A stretch of 26,795 bases of DNA from JBAXGE01 sp044344145 (lineage in GTDB: Bacteria > Planctomycetota > Phycisphaerae > WQYP01): NCBI GenBank assembly GCA_044344145.1, contig JBIJDM010000010.1, forward strand, positions 1 through 26,795, in the 5' to 3' direction. Every line of letters begins with the position of its first letter. The stretch's first letter is position 1. The translations under genes and the position numbers were made by a program. Below the pieces are notes generated by a model that was given only the letters and a program-made list of their open reading frames with translations, was not told the DNA's origin and searched no databases. This document shows, one piece after another, positions 5,889 through 14,041 of the stretch.

Positions 5889-6956
5889 ATGGCCATGCGG
5901 TCAAAATTGGCGGTAATCGTGGGTTTGGTGTTAGCAACCTGCGTGAGTGCAGAACCCCCGGAACTGTGGACCAAAGAACGCGCGGATATCGCGGCGTTTG
6001 TCTCGGACCGGGCGGTTAAGTTTGCCAAAGCCGAGCTTGAAGTCTCCGCCGGACGTCCGGTCACCAATGATCTGATTAACGAAGTCGCGCGCGCCCGCGT
6101 GGAATTACTCGCGGTCACCCGCGATGAAAAAGACCCCACCGCGACGCCCTCATTGTCTTTCCGCAATGCCATGACCCAGGAAGTGGTCGCCCAATTATTC
6201 AAATATGCCGCCAGTAAAGATTCCGGCGTGGCCATGAATACGCTGATGGTATTGACCGATGCCGAACCGGCCGACGAAGCCGACAAGATTGTGGAATTCC
6301 TTGATGTCACCAAGACGCCTTCGGTCGGCGTGCGTTACTGGTCGGCCAAGTGCCTGGCCAAAATGATGCCCCGCCTGAAGCAAAATCCCATGCGGGCCCA
6401 GCGGGTGCTGGTTGCAGCCAATCAGGCTTTGAACGGCGACAAGTCCGAGACCTCCGGTCTGGTGATCGGCGAACTGCAGGGCATGCTGCTGACTTCCGAT
6501 AACAGCGGCGCGGTGCTTAACGGCGTCAATTATCTCAAACTACGCAGCGGCAAATTGGCCAATACCCGGCCGCTGGAACGCGACCTGGAAGCCCTCTCCG
6601 CCAGTCTCGCCGCACTGAACAAGGCGCTGGCCGGGGGCCTGAAACTCGAAGGCGCCAATCTGGATACGGCCCTCACCGGCGCGGCTCAGGCGGCCAGCTT
6701 TGTGGTCCAACATCATGCCCAATTGGCGTATCCCGCCGAGCAATTGACCAATGCCCAAGGCCTGCTCAATGAAGCCACCGCGCTGATCGGCACCGCCATG
6801 GGCCAGCCCGCGGCCAAGTTTATCATCCCGGCCGATGATAAAGACGGGTTATTAGTCTTCAAAGTGGATGACCTGGTTGGTTCGCCCAGCGCGCCCGGCC
6901 AGATCCAAAAGAAGTTCAAGGTGGAAGCCCCGCCGCGTATTCGCAAGGCCGGGTAA
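5889..6956 (+). CDS. Secreted protein with probable HEAT-like helical repeats, unknown function
   Basis: The protein has 355 residues. The start at 5889 is chosen because GGAG lies 7 bases upstream and a clear signal peptide follows: MAMRSKLAVIVGLVLATCVSA, with likely cleavage after Ala-21. Export across the inner membrane is therefore predicted. The mature part is almost wholly helical. Residues about 80-135 have alternating helices of HEAT-repeat character (QEVVAQLFKYAASKD..., GVRYWSAKCLAKMMPRL). The C-terminal third is Ala-rich and ends with a basic IRKAG. No catalytic motif is seen, so a scaffold or binding role is a guess. The next gene starts 10 bases after its stop, so the two are probably one transcript. 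I do not recognise a named family. Confidence 0.85.
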   Translation: MAMRSKLAVIVGLVLATCVSAEPPELWTKERADIAAFVSDRAVKFAKAELEVSAGRPVTNDLINEVARARVELLAVTRDEKDPTATPSLSFRNAMTQEVVAQLFKYAASKDSGVAMNTLMVLTDAEPADEADKIVEFLDVTKTPSVGVRYWSAKCLAKMMPRLKQNPMRAQRVLVAANQALNGDKSETSGLVIGELQGMLLTSDNSGAVLNGVNYLKLRSGKLANTRPLERDLEALSASLAALNKALAGGLKLEGANLDTALTGAAQAASFVVQHHAQLAYPAEQLTNAQGLLNEATALIGTAMGQPAAKFIIPADDKDGLLVFKVDDLVGSPSAPGQIQKKFKVEAPPRIRKAG

Positions 6957-6966
6957 CGTCCCACGC

Positions 6967-7737
6967 ATGCGGCTGATGAGCTATAACATCCTCTCGGGGG
7001 GCACGGGACGCATTGATCCTTTGGCGGAAATCATCCGCCAGGCGGATGCCGATGTGGTGATCCTGCCCGAAGCCAGTGATAACGAATTATTGGCGTTGCT
7101 GGCCCGGCGTTTGGGGATGGAATACTTTGCCGCGGGCAATCCTAAAAATCCTGCTTTCGCTGTGGGCGTGTTATCGCGGCTGCCGCTCCGCGCTGCGGTG
7201 AATCTCTCCGCCATGGTGCCGGAATTATCGAAAGCAGCGGTGTTGGTTCAGGTCGCTGTGGGTGGGCAAATCTGGCAAATCGTCGGCGTGCATCTGCACC
7301 ATTATGAAACCCCGGATGACGAGGCGCGGCGGCTGCGCGAATGGACGGCGCTGCAACCGTATCTGGCCCCCCTGCCCGATACCACTGGCCCGGTATTACT
7401 GGCCGGGGACTTCAATGCCAATCATCCGGCGCAACCCTTCGACCCAGCGCTACTGCGGCCCAAGGCTCAGGCCCGCATCGCTCCCTATGGCAAGCGCATC
7501 CCCACGGAATTGGTGACCCAGATTCTCGCCGCCGGCTGGATGGACGCCTACGCCGAGGGCAAGCCATCGGCCGAATGGCAGGCCAGTTTTTCCACACGTC
7601 ATCCCGGCCAACGCGTGGACTATATTTTCATCCCCCCCACCTTGAAATCCCACCTGGTTCGCAGTTGGATCCATACTGACGGGCTGGCGAAATTTGCCAG
7701 TGACCACTTCCCCGTGATCGCGGAATTACGTGTATAG
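6967..7737 (+). CDS. Endonuclease/exonuclease/phosphatase family protein
   Basis: A 256-residue metal-dependent phosphoester hydrolase of the DNase I-like (EEP) fold. Motifs in order: MSYNIL with Asn7, ILPEAS with Glu35 (metal ligand), VGVHLHHY around 107-113, AGDFNANH with Asp148 and Asn150, RVDYIF with Asp218, and ASDHFPV with Asp246-His247. This is the complete catalytic set, so the enzyme should be active. The substrate cannot be told: nucleic acid, sphingolipid or inositol phosphate are all possible in this fold. No signal peptide is seen, so it is probably cytoplasmic, unlike the gene before it. The start at 6967 lacks a Shine-Dalgarno and lies 10 bases after the upstream stop, which suggests translational coupling. 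An in-frame ATG at 6976 is an alternative. The final SDHFPV rules out a simple truncation. Confidence 0.9.
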   Translation: MRLMSYNILSGGTGRIDPLAEIIRQADADVVILPEASDNELLALLARRLGMEYFAAGNPKNPAFAVGVLSRLPLRAAVNLSAMVPELSKAAVLVQVAVGGQIWQIVGVHLHHYETPDDEARRLREWTALQPYLAPLPDTTGPVLLAGDFNANHPAQPFDPALLRPKAQARIAPYGKRIPTELVTQILAAGWMDAYAEGKPSAEWQASFSTRHPGQRVDYIFIPPTLKSHLVRSWIHTDGLAKFASDHFPVIAELRV

Positions 7738-7754
7738 GAATTAACCGGACTTTG

Positions 7755-7783
7755 TGGACGCAGAGGGATGATGTTTCTATACT
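7755..7783 (+). promoter_or_regulatory. Candidate promoter of the polyprenyl synthase gene
   Basis: TGGACG (7755-7760, 4 of 6), 17 bases, then TATACT (7778-7783, 5 of 6). The last base of the -10 box is also the first base of a perfect palindrome, so a protein bound there would block polymerase. Confidence 0.45.
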
Positions 7784-7800
7784 TTCAATAAGTATTGAAA
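7783..7800. promoter_or_regulatory. Palindrome TTTCAATA-AG-TATTGAAA, candidate operator
   Basis: Two perfect 8-base arms with a 2-base centre, starting at the -10 box and ending 19 bases before the ATG at 7820. The symmetry and position are those of a repressor operator. No regulator gene is in the window, so the binding protein is unknown. Confidence 0.5.
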
Positions 7801-7819
7801 TATAAAAGAAGGCATATAC

Positions 7820-8803
7820 ATGACCACCACTCATACCGCCGCCCCGACGCTCCTTGAGCCCTATCTGGCTCAGGTGGACATGTTGTTTGCCCACGAACTG
7901 CAAACCGATCTGGAGCCGGTGCAAAAATTGGTCCGTCATGTGGCCAAGTTCCGGGGCAAGATGCTGCGCCCGATGCTGGTGCTGCTGGCTGGGATGGCGG
8001 CCAAAGCCAACTTTACCCCCCGCCAGGAACATGTAGTCATGGCGACGGTGGTAGAGATGGCCCATATCGCCACGCTGGTGCATGATGATGTGCTGGATGG
8101 GGCGGAAATCCGCCGCAAAGGGGCCACGATCAATCATTTGCAGGGGAACGAAGCCGCGGTGCTGCTGGGCGACTTTCTGATTTCGCACGCCTACCACCTG
8201 TGCTCTAGTCTGAACAGCCAACAAGCCAGCCGGATGATCAGCCGGGCCACCAATGTGGTCTGCGAAGGGGAGCTTACCCAAAACGCCAACCGGGGCAATC
8301 TGGAACTGACCGAAGCGGTTTATTTTGACATCATCTATCGCAAGACCGCCGCGCTGACGGAAGTATGCTGCCAGTTGGGCGCGTTGTTCGCCACCGAAGA
8401 TACCGCCGTTTACGCCGCGCTGGGGCACTATGGTCGGCAATGCGGGATCGCCTTCCAGATTGTGGATGACATCCTCGACATCGTCGGCAAGCAGCGGACG
8501 GTGGGCAAGTCGCTGGGGACGGATATCGAAAAAGCGAAATTAACGCTGCCCATGATTCACTTCCTGCGCGAAGCCGCACCGGAACACCGGGCGCTGTTGC
8601 GCGGGTTGCTGGAATCGCGCGACAGTGACCGCGTGGAACGCGTGCGCCAATTACTGGCGCCCTCGACCAGCATCACCTATGCCCGCACCACGGCCCAGCG
8701 GTATGTGGATGAAGCCGTGACGGCCTTGCAAGTTCTGCCCCCCAGCCCCGCCCGCGACCTGCTGCAACAGATGGCGGTTTTTATCACCCGCCGGGAGCAT
8801 TAA
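7820..8803 (+). CDS. Long-chain trans-polyprenyl diphosphate synthase (octaprenyl/heptaprenyl type)
   Basis: Condenses isopentenyl diphosphate onto an allylic starter to give the prenyl tail used for respiratory quinones. The protein has 327 residues, all-alpha and cytoplasmic. The first aspartate-rich motif is DDVLD (89-93), followed by the two arginines of IRRK, and the second is DDILD (216-220). RKTA at 174-177 and KLTLPMI near 245 are also family hallmarks. The first motif has the simple DDxxD spacing and is preceded by small residues (HIATLVH) rather than bulky aromatics, which favours a long product; chain length cannot be fixed by reading alone. GAAGG about 8 bases upstream supports the start. 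A separate promoter with a palindrome suggests individual regulation. A role as a C15-C20 synthase feeding hopanoids or carotenoids is possible but less likely. Confidence 0.93.
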   Translation: MTTTHTAAPTLLEPYLAQVDMLFAHELQTDLEPVQKLVRHVAKFRGKMLRPMLVLLAGMAAKANFTPRQEHVVMATVVEMAHIATLVHDDVLDGAEIRRKGATINHLQGNEAAVLLGDFLISHAYHLCSSLNSQQASRMISRATNVVCEGELTQNANRGNLELTEAVYFDIIYRKTAALTEVCCQLGALFATEDTAVYAALGHYGRQCGIAFQIVDDILDIVGKQRTVGKSLGTDIEKAKLTLPMIHFLREAAPEHRALLRGLLESRDSDRVERVRQLLAPSTSITYARTTAQRYVDEAVTALQVLPPSPARDLLQQMAVFITRREH

Positions 8804-8862
8804 CGCCCGCCTTGGGCTAAGATGCTGCAGTAGTTATCCCAGGTTTGTAACGAGGTTGTTTC

Positions 8863-10392
8863 ATGGCGCGGAAAAGTGTAAGCAAGACTCTCCCTCCTAA
8901 GCCGGTCGAAGTCCAAAGCGTGGCGTTTGTGTCGCTGGGTTGTCCGAAGAATCTGGTGGACAGCGAAAAGATGCTGGGCTTGCTGGCCGAAGACGGATTG
9001 GCGCTAACGCCCAATCATGCCGAAGCGGATGCCATTGTCATCAATACGTGCGGGTTTCTGGAAGCGAGCAAAATTGAATCGCTGGAAGTGATCCGCGAAG
9101 CCATTGCCGCGAAAAAAAAGGCCCAGAAAAAAGGCGGAGACAAACGCATCATCGTCGCGGGCTGTCTGGTCCAGCGGCAGAAGGCCGAATTGCTCGAAGC
9201 CGTACCCGAAGTGGACGCGCTGGTGGGCGTGTTTGATCGCGAACACATCGTCAAAGCCGTGCGCGGCAATTTCACCCCCCTGCCCGAAACCGGCCGCGAT
9301 ATGGGTGGCTATCACACCGTCAGCACTTACATCAGCAAGCCCGGCCGCGAAGCCATCGGCAAGGGGTATCAGGATTCCGATGCCGCGCGGCTGCGGCTGA
9401 CGCCGCGCCATTATGCGTATCTGCGCATGAGCGAAGGCTGCAATCAGGGCTGCACGTTCTGTACTATCCCCAGCATCCGTGGCCGCATGCGTTCCAAGCC
9501 CATGGCCGACATACTCTCGGAAGCCGAGGAACTCATCGCCGATGGCGCGTATGAACTGAATCTGATCGGGCAGGACACCACCAGTTATGGCAGCGATATC
9601 GGCTATGCCCCCGGGCTGGTGGGTCTGCTGCGGCAGATCAGCAAGGTCCCCGGCGTGGGGCTGGTGCGGCTGATGTATGCGTATCCCAGCAGTTTCACCG
9701 ATGACATGATCCGCGCGCTGGCGGAGAGCCCCAAGATCGCCAAGTATATTGATATCCCCCTGCAACACATTGATGACACGATTCTGAAGTCCATGCGCCG
9801 CAAGGTTACCGCGAAACAAACGCTGACACTGCTGGAGAAGCTGCGTAAGTGGGTGCCGGGCATCACGATCCGCACCACGCTGATTACCGGCTTCCCCGGC
9901 GAGACCGATGCCCAGCATCGGGAACTGGTGAACTTCGTACGGGAGCAGGAATTTGAATGTCTGGGCGTGTTTGAATATTCGCCCGAGCCGGGAACCCCCG
10001 CCGGGCGTTTGTGGCAGACCCACGCCGTACCGGCCAAGGTATCGGCGGCGCGGAAAGAGGAACTGATGCTGGCCCAGCAGGAGATTGTGTTCCGCAAACA
10101 GCAGGCGTGGGTGGGACGCGAGGTGGAGGTGCTGGTGGATGGCGCCGACCGCAAACGCAAGCTGGCCGTGGCCCGGCATCAGGGCCAGGCGCCGGATATT
10201 GACGGCACGGTGATTGTGGAAAAAGTCAGCGCCGCGCCGGGCGAAGTGCTGCGCGTGGCCATCACGGCCTGGGACGGCTATGACCTGATTGCCCGGCCCA
10301 AGGAAAAGTTACTCACCGTCAAGCCTCATACGGGCCTGAGCCTGCCGATCCTTGGTACTGTGCAACCCGGCATCGAAACCCAACGGAAATAA
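8863..10392 (+). CDS. rimO: Ribosomal protein uS12 methylthiotransferase RimO
   Basis: A radical-SAM enzyme that adds a methylthio group to an aspartate of ribosomal protein uS12. The order is an N-terminal UPF0004 domain with cluster cysteines Cys27, Cys63 and Cys101 (VSLGCPKNLVDSE marks RimO rather than MiaB), a radical-SAM core with CNQGCTFC (Cys193, Cys197, Cys200), and a C-terminal TRAM domain (about 425-495, with RHQGQAPDIDG). The protein has 509 residues, longer than the usual 430-450; extra length lies in a Lys-rich insert near 84-94, about 30 residues between 150 and 185, and a short tail after TRAM. AACGAGG upstream of 8863 supports the start. The gene follows the polyprenyl synthase gene by 59 bases. 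Function is secure. Confidence 0.97.
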   Translation: MARKSVSKTLPPKPVEVQSVAFVSLGCPKNLVDSEKMLGLLAEDGLALTPNHAEADAIVINTCGFLEASKIESLEVIREAIAAKKKAQKKGGDKRIIVAGCLVQRQKAELLEAVPEVDALVGVFDREHIVKAVRGNFTPLPETGRDMGGYHTVSTYISKPGREAIGKGYQDSDAARLRLTPRHYAYLRMSEGCNQGCTFCTIPSIRGRMRSKPMADILSEAEELIADGAYELNLIGQDTTSYGSDIGYAPGLVGLLRQISKVPGVGLVRLMYAYPSSFTDDMIRALAESPKIAKYIDIPLQHIDDTILKSMRRKVTAKQTLTLLEKLRKWVPGITIRTTLITGFPGETDAQHRELVNFVREQEFECLGVFEYSPEPGTPAGRLWQTHAVPAKVSAARKEELMLAQQEIVFRKQQAWVGREVEVLVDGADRKRKLAVARHQGQAPDIDGTVIVEKVSAAPGEVLRVAITAWDGYDLIARPKEKLLTVKPHTGLSLPILGTVQPGIETQRK

Positions 10393-10447
10393 ACGCCTGC
10401 GACCCATGCGGCCTATGATACGCCAGTCATATTTCTGGAGTCATGCT

Positions 10448-11686
10448 ATGCCTTGTGATTTGCCCGCACCGACTAATAACACGCTGACCGAGTTACAAAA
10501 GGCCCGCTATGCGCGGCATATTTCGCTGCCCGAAGTCGGCAGTGAAGGCCAGCAGCGTTTGCTGAATGCCAAGGTTCTGATTATCGGGGCCGGCGGGCTG
10601 GGGTGTCCCATTGCCCTGTATCTCGCCGCCGCCGGGGTGGGGACGATTGGCATGGCCGAATTCGACACGGTGGACCATTCCAATCTGCAGCGGCAGATTC
10701 TCTATACCACCGCCGACGTGGGCCAGAGCAAGCTGGATACCGCCGCCGAGCGCCTGCGGGCGCTGAATCCGGATGTGAATATCATCAAGCACGCCGGGCT
10801 GATCACCAGTGCCAACGCGCTGGAATGGATCGCGCCGTATGATCTGATCATCAACGGCACCGACAATTTCCCCACGCGCTATCTGGTCAACGATGCGTGC
10901 GTGCTGCTGCGCAAGATCAATGTGGACGGTTCGATTTTCCGCTTCGAGGGGTTGGTGACGGTCTTTGCGCCGCATCTGAAAGAGTGGCTGGGCCAGCCCA
11001 TCAGCACCGGCTGCTATCGCTGTCAGTATCCCGAGCCCCCGCCGCCGGGCATGGTGCCCAGTTGCGCTGAGGGCGGCGTATTCGGCGCCATGTGCGGGAT
11101 CGTGGGCTCGATGCAGGCCAATGAGACGATCAAGCTGCTGGCGCAAATCGGCAAGCCGTTGTTCGGGCGCTTGCAGACCATTAATGCGCTGAACATGGAA
11201 CTGCGCACGCTGAAACTGCGGCGCGATCCCAAGTGCCCGGTGTGCGGCGACCAGCCCAGCATCAAGCAACTGATTGACTATCAGGAATTCTGCGGCATGC
11301 CCTCGGCCAATGCCAGCAAGCCCGTGCTGACGCCCACCGGCATGCAACTGAAGGTCAACCCCGCGTGGGAAGTCCACCCCGAACAGGTGGCCCAGTGGCG
11401 GCGCGAAGGCAAGGAATTCCTGCTGCTGGATGTGCGCCGGCCCGGCGAGTATCAGACCGCCAAAATTGCCGGTTCCACGCTGATCACACTCGATACGCTG
11501 CATCACCGCTGGGAAGAGATTGCCGACTGGCAGGAGAAGCTGGTCATCACCCAATGCCACCACGGCGTCCGCAGCATGAACGCTGCGGCGATACTGCGCA
11601 AGGAAGGCTTTACGCAGGTATTCTCGATGGCCGGCGGGATTGACGCGTGGAGCGTGCTGGTGGATACGGGCGTGCCGCGCTATTGA
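10448..11686 (+). CDS. moeB: MoeB/ThiF-type sulfur-carrier adenylyltransferase fused to a rhodanese domain
   Basis: An E1-like enzyme that adenylates the C-terminal glycine of a small sulfur carrier (MoaD or ThiS), combined with a sulfurtransferase. The protein has 412 residues. Residues 1-270 form the E1 domain: GAGGLGCP nucleotide loop (47-54), a structural zinc site from Cys189/Cys192 (CYRC) and Cys263/Cys266 (CPVC), and PSCAEGGVFG with Cys206. Residues about 300-412 are rhodanese, with LLLDVRRPGEY and the active loop CHHGVRS, Cys370. This is the architecture of eukaryotic MOCS3 and of many bacterial MoeBR/MoeZ proteins. Such a fusion can both activate and thiolate the carrier, for molybdopterin or for thiolation of other products. 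The start at 10448 has GGAG 7 bases upstream; the frame is open further upstream but without homology. No other moa or thi gene is nearby. Confidence 0.93.
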   Translation: MPCDLPAPTNNTLTELQKARYARHISLPEVGSEGQQRLLNAKVLIIGAGGLGCPIALYLAAAGVGTIGMAEFDTVDHSNLQRQILYTTADVGQSKLDTAAERLRALNPDVNIIKHAGLITSANALEWIAPYDLIINGTDNFPTRYLVNDACVLLRKINVDGSIFRFEGLVTVFAPHLKEWLGQPISTGCYRCQYPEPPPPGMVPSCAEGGVFGAMCGIVGSMQANETIKLLAQIGKPLFGRLQTINALNMELRTLKLRRDPKCPVCGDQPSIKQLIDYQEFCGMPSANASKPVLTPTGMQLKVNPAWEVHPEQVAQWRREGKEFLLLDVRRPGEYQTAKIAGSTLITLDTLHHRWEEIADWQEKLVITQCHHGVRSMNAAAILRKEGFTQVFSMAGGIDAWSVLVDTGVPRY

Positions 11687-11687
11687 G

Positions 11688-11716
11688 TTGCCTGATCATC
11701 CCACAAAGAGTATATA
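11688..11716 (+). promoter_or_regulatory. Candidate promoter of the YjaG-like gene
   Basis: TTGCCT (11688-11693), 17 bases, then TATATA (11711-11716), each 4 of 6. It begins right after the moeB stop codon and gives a leader of about 35 bases. Confidence 0.35.
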
Positions 11717-11757
11717 AGACGACGTAGCGCATCGATCGGCATCACAACGAGTAAACA

Positions 11758-12369
11758 ATGACCAACATCATCGTGGAAATCGAGACCTTGGTTAAATGGC
11801 AGCGTGTGGCGCTTGCGGTTTTCTGTACATCGAGCCTGGCGCCAGTAGTGACTCGCTTTGCGCAGCCGATTACACAACGTACTTTTACGCAAGGTATAGA
11901 GGCCGCATGGAATTCGGTGCGCGTTGGATCAGCTGATTCCCATGTAGCTGCTCTGCGCCGCACGTTGGACAACCTATCGGAAGCAACTTGCGACGACTCA
12001 AATGTGCCGGGCTACGAGGTGATGCGTGCGATCGGCGCATTGGCTGGTACCCTTGATGCGATCATGGATGAATCAGGCCAACCGGCAATGGAGACCTGCG
12101 ACATCGTGACCGGGTCTTTCAGTGGTTTTGATCACGTTATGGCGTATGGAAACCAGGCTCGACACATTGACCCACTGAATCCACCGCCACCAGGACGGCT
12201 TGAAGCGATGCGCCTTCAGGGGCAGCAGCGTGCCATTGAGACAATGCGCACAGCCAACCACGTTGGTGGCCAACTGGTGAATGCGTTGCAGGACATTGGG
12301 AATCAACTGACCGTCGAAATCGAGCTAGTCTTACCTGTTTATGCCCAACGCCGGGGCTGGAAGCTCTGA
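11758..12369 (+). CDS. DUF416/YjaG-like protein, unknown function
   Basis: A 203-residue soluble, mostly helical protein. The N-terminal third, ETLVKWQRVALAVFCTSSL followed by a helix ending EAAWNSV, can be laid by eye alongside E. coli YjaG (DUF416), which has a W-Q-x-[VL]-x-F-x-x-x-C segment and a later IWETL. The same holds for the central GYEVMRAIGALAGTLDAIM segment. The match is by eye and weak. DUF416 proteins have no established role; some relatives occur as immunity-type proteins. The coding sequence is AT-richer than rimO and moeB before it and uses a broader range of codons, so it may be a recent arrival. The ribosome binding site is weak (AACGAG). It converges with the 141-residue gene, with 43 bases between the stops and no clear terminator. 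Confidence 0.75.
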   Translation: MTNIIVEIETLVKWQRVALAVFCTSSLAPVVTRFAQPITQRTFTQGIEAAWNSVRVGSADSHVAALRRTLDNLSEATCDDSNVPGYEVMRAIGALAGTLDAIMDESGQPAMETCDIVTGSFSGFDHVMAYGNQARHIDPLNPPPPGRLEAMRLQGQQRAIETMRTANHVGGQLVNALQDIGNQLTVEIELVLPVYAQRRGWKL

Positions 12370-12412
12370 AAATGTTCCCAATACACGGCCAAGCAGTGTG
12401 GTGGACAGCAAC

Positions 12413-12838
12413 TCAATCCAGCGCCTCGGCGTCGATACCAATGTTGGTTTCGCCGGCGGCTTTTTTGGCGTGGTATTTGGCTACCCAGGTTTCAAAGCTC
12501 TTGCCTTGTGCGGTGTCGCGGCCGGTGAAGGCCAGGCCGGCCAGATCGCTGTAGCGGACGGATACTTTGTCTTTGCTGCCGGTGGGCATGATGCGGATCA
12601 CGCTGGCGGCCAGTTCGCTGCCGGCCCGGCGGTCGAAGATGTAGCCTTCGATGCGGGTGCCATCTTTCAGCGTCACGGTCACATCGCCGCGGTAGTCAAA
12701 AGCCTTTTCCAGCGCTTCGTAAATCTCCGCCGGACTGTGCAGGGTTGGCACCCAGCCTTCCAATTGCGTTTTGGCGGTGCCGGGGGCGTTTTCGGGATTG
12801 GTGTCGGGGCTGGTTGCTGATTCGTCCGCTTCGCTCAT
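12413..12838 (-). CDS. Small Sm-like protein downstream of hpnH, unknown function
   Basis: The protein has 141 residues. It begins with an acidic, probably disordered tail of about 30 residues, followed by a compact domain at 35-125. That domain has a helix (AEIYEALEKAF) and then strands of the type RGDVTVTLKDGTRIEGYIFDR, a strand-turn-strand pattern like the Sm/LSm fold, and later KVSVRYSDLAGLAFTGRDTA. I recall similar proteins in Planctomycetota genomes without assigned function. The start at 12838 is preferred over an in-frame GTG-like start 7 codons upstream because AGGA is suitably placed. It lies 37 bases after the hpnH stop on the same strand, so the two are very probably co-transcribed. 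That makes a link to hopanoid or membrane lipid work plausible but unproven. Confidence 0.85.
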   Translation of the reverse strand: MSEADESATSPDTNPENAPGTAKTQLEGWVPTLHSPAEIYEALEKAFDYRGDVTVTLKDGTRIEGYIFDRRAGSELAASVIRIMPTGSKDKVSVRYSDLAGLAFTGRDTAQGKSFETWVAKYHAKKAAGETNIGIDAEALD

Positions 12839-12875
12839 GGCCACAGTTCCTGTCTGCAAGGCAAATAATACTCGT

Positions 12876-14018
12876 TTACTTCACCGCATCCTGCGGGGTG
12901 CGCGCGGGGGCGGCGGGATTGGCGGCGCTGACGGTCAGGCTCACGGTATGCCCCGGCTGCGCGGCGGGGATACGGGTAAGTTCCTCGGCGGCAGCCTGAT
13001 TGGGATAACGCCCCAGCAGCGTGCTCTTGACCGTGGCGAGGAAACCGCCCAACGAACCAAAGGTATGATTCACCGCGCTGGCTTCGTAGCCCGAATGGAC
13101 CATGCAATGGGCGCACTTGGGATTGCCCGACTCGGTGCCGTATTCGGCCCACTTGGTGCTGGCGATCAATTCCGCAAAGGTATCGGCATAACCGTCCTGC
13201 AACAGATAACAGGGCTTCTGCCAGCCGAACACGTTATAGGTGGGCATGCCCCAGGGGGTGCAGGTGTAATGGCGCTGGCCCATGAGGAATTCCAGGAACA
13301 GCGTGGACTGGTTGAACTTCCAGTTTTTCTTGCGGTTGCTGAGAATCAGTTTGAACAGCTTCCACGTCTTGGCGCGCCCGAGGAAGTGCGATTGGTCCGG
13401 GGCCTTGTCATACGAATACCCCGGCGAGATCATCATGCCTTCCACGCCGAGGGCCATCATCTCATCGAAGAATTTGCGCACCGAATTGGGATCGGCGCCG
13501 TCGAAGAGCGTGGTATTGGTGGTGGTGCGGAAACCGCGTTTGACGGCTTCCTTGATCCCCTCGACGGCTTTGTCATACGTGCCTTCGCGGCAGACGGCGA
13601 AATCGTGGTGTTCCTGCTGGCCGTCCATGTGCACGGAGAAAGTCAGATATTTGCTGGGGGTGAAGAGGTCAATTTTTTCCTTCAGCAAGAGCGCGTTGGT
13701 GCAGAGGTAGATATATTTTTTGCGGGCGACCAACCCTTCGACAATTTCCTTGATCTGCGGATGCAGCAGCGGCTCGCCGCCGGGGATGGAGACCATCGGG
13801 GCGCCGCACTCGTCCACGGCTTTGAAGCATTCTTCGGGCGTAAGCTGCTGTTTCAGGATGTGGGCGGGATATTGAATCTTGCCGCAGCCGGCGCAGGCCA
13901 AGTTGCAGCGAAACAACGGTTCCAGCATCAACACGAGGGGATAATGCTTATTGCCGCGCAAGCGCTGCTTTAAAACATACGTGGACACTGTCCACATTTG
14001 CGAAATAGGTACCGCCAT
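12876..14018 (-). CDS. hpnH: Adenosyl-hopene transferase HpnH (radical SAM)
   Basis: Joins the 5'-deoxyadenosyl group to diploptene to give adenosyl hopane, the first step in extending the hopanoid side chain. The protein has 380 residues. It opens with MAVPISQMWTVSTYVLKQ, typical of HpnH. The radical-SAM cysteines are Cys38, Cys42 and Cys45 in CNLACAGCGKIQYP, and the SAM-binding IPGGEP is at 78-83. The C-terminal DUF3463 region has further cysteines in CTPWGMP, KPCYLL and CAHC. The final 30 residues are Ala/Pro-rich and variable. The start at 14018 has GGAG 8 bases upstream; the frame is open for 49 codons further but those residues are not family sequence. It has a strong promoter and a hairpin at the likely transcript start. 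No squalene-hopene cyclase is in the window. Confidence 0.95.
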   Translation of the reverse strand: MAVPISQMWTVSTYVLKQRLRGNKHYPLVLMLEPLFRCNLACAGCGKIQYPAHILKQQLTPEECFKAVDECGAPMVSIPGGEPLLHPQIKEIVEGLVARKKYIYLCTNALLLKEKIDLFTPSKYLTFSVHMDGQQEHHDFAVCREGTYDKAVEGIKEAVKRGFRTTTNTTLFDGADPNSVRKFFDEMMALGVEGMMISPGYSYDKAPDQSHFLGRAKTWKLFKLILSNRKKNWKFNQSTLFLEFLMGQRHYTCTPWGMPTYNVFGWQKPCYLLQDGYADTFAELIASTKWAEYGTESGNPKCAHCMVHSGYEASAVNHTFGSLGGFLATVKSTLLGRYPNQAAAEELTRIPAAQPGHTVSLTVSAANPAAPARTPQDAVK

Positions 14019-14041
14019 CGATCGGGCTCCAAAACCAGCCA

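Noticed and set aside
5702..6313. Upstream extension of the CAAX protease frame to 468 codons
   Set aside because: The extension overlaps the divergent signal-peptide gene at 5889, contains no membrane-protein homology, and a promoter lies inside it just before the chosen start.
9004..10179. Long minus-strand frame opposite rimO
   Set aside because: Antisense shadow: low-complexity, His/Gln-rich translation with no family match, opposite a secure gene.
12771..13973. Plus-strand 400-codon frame opposite hpnH
   Set aside because: Shadow of hpnH; no ribosome binding site and no recognisable protein sequence.
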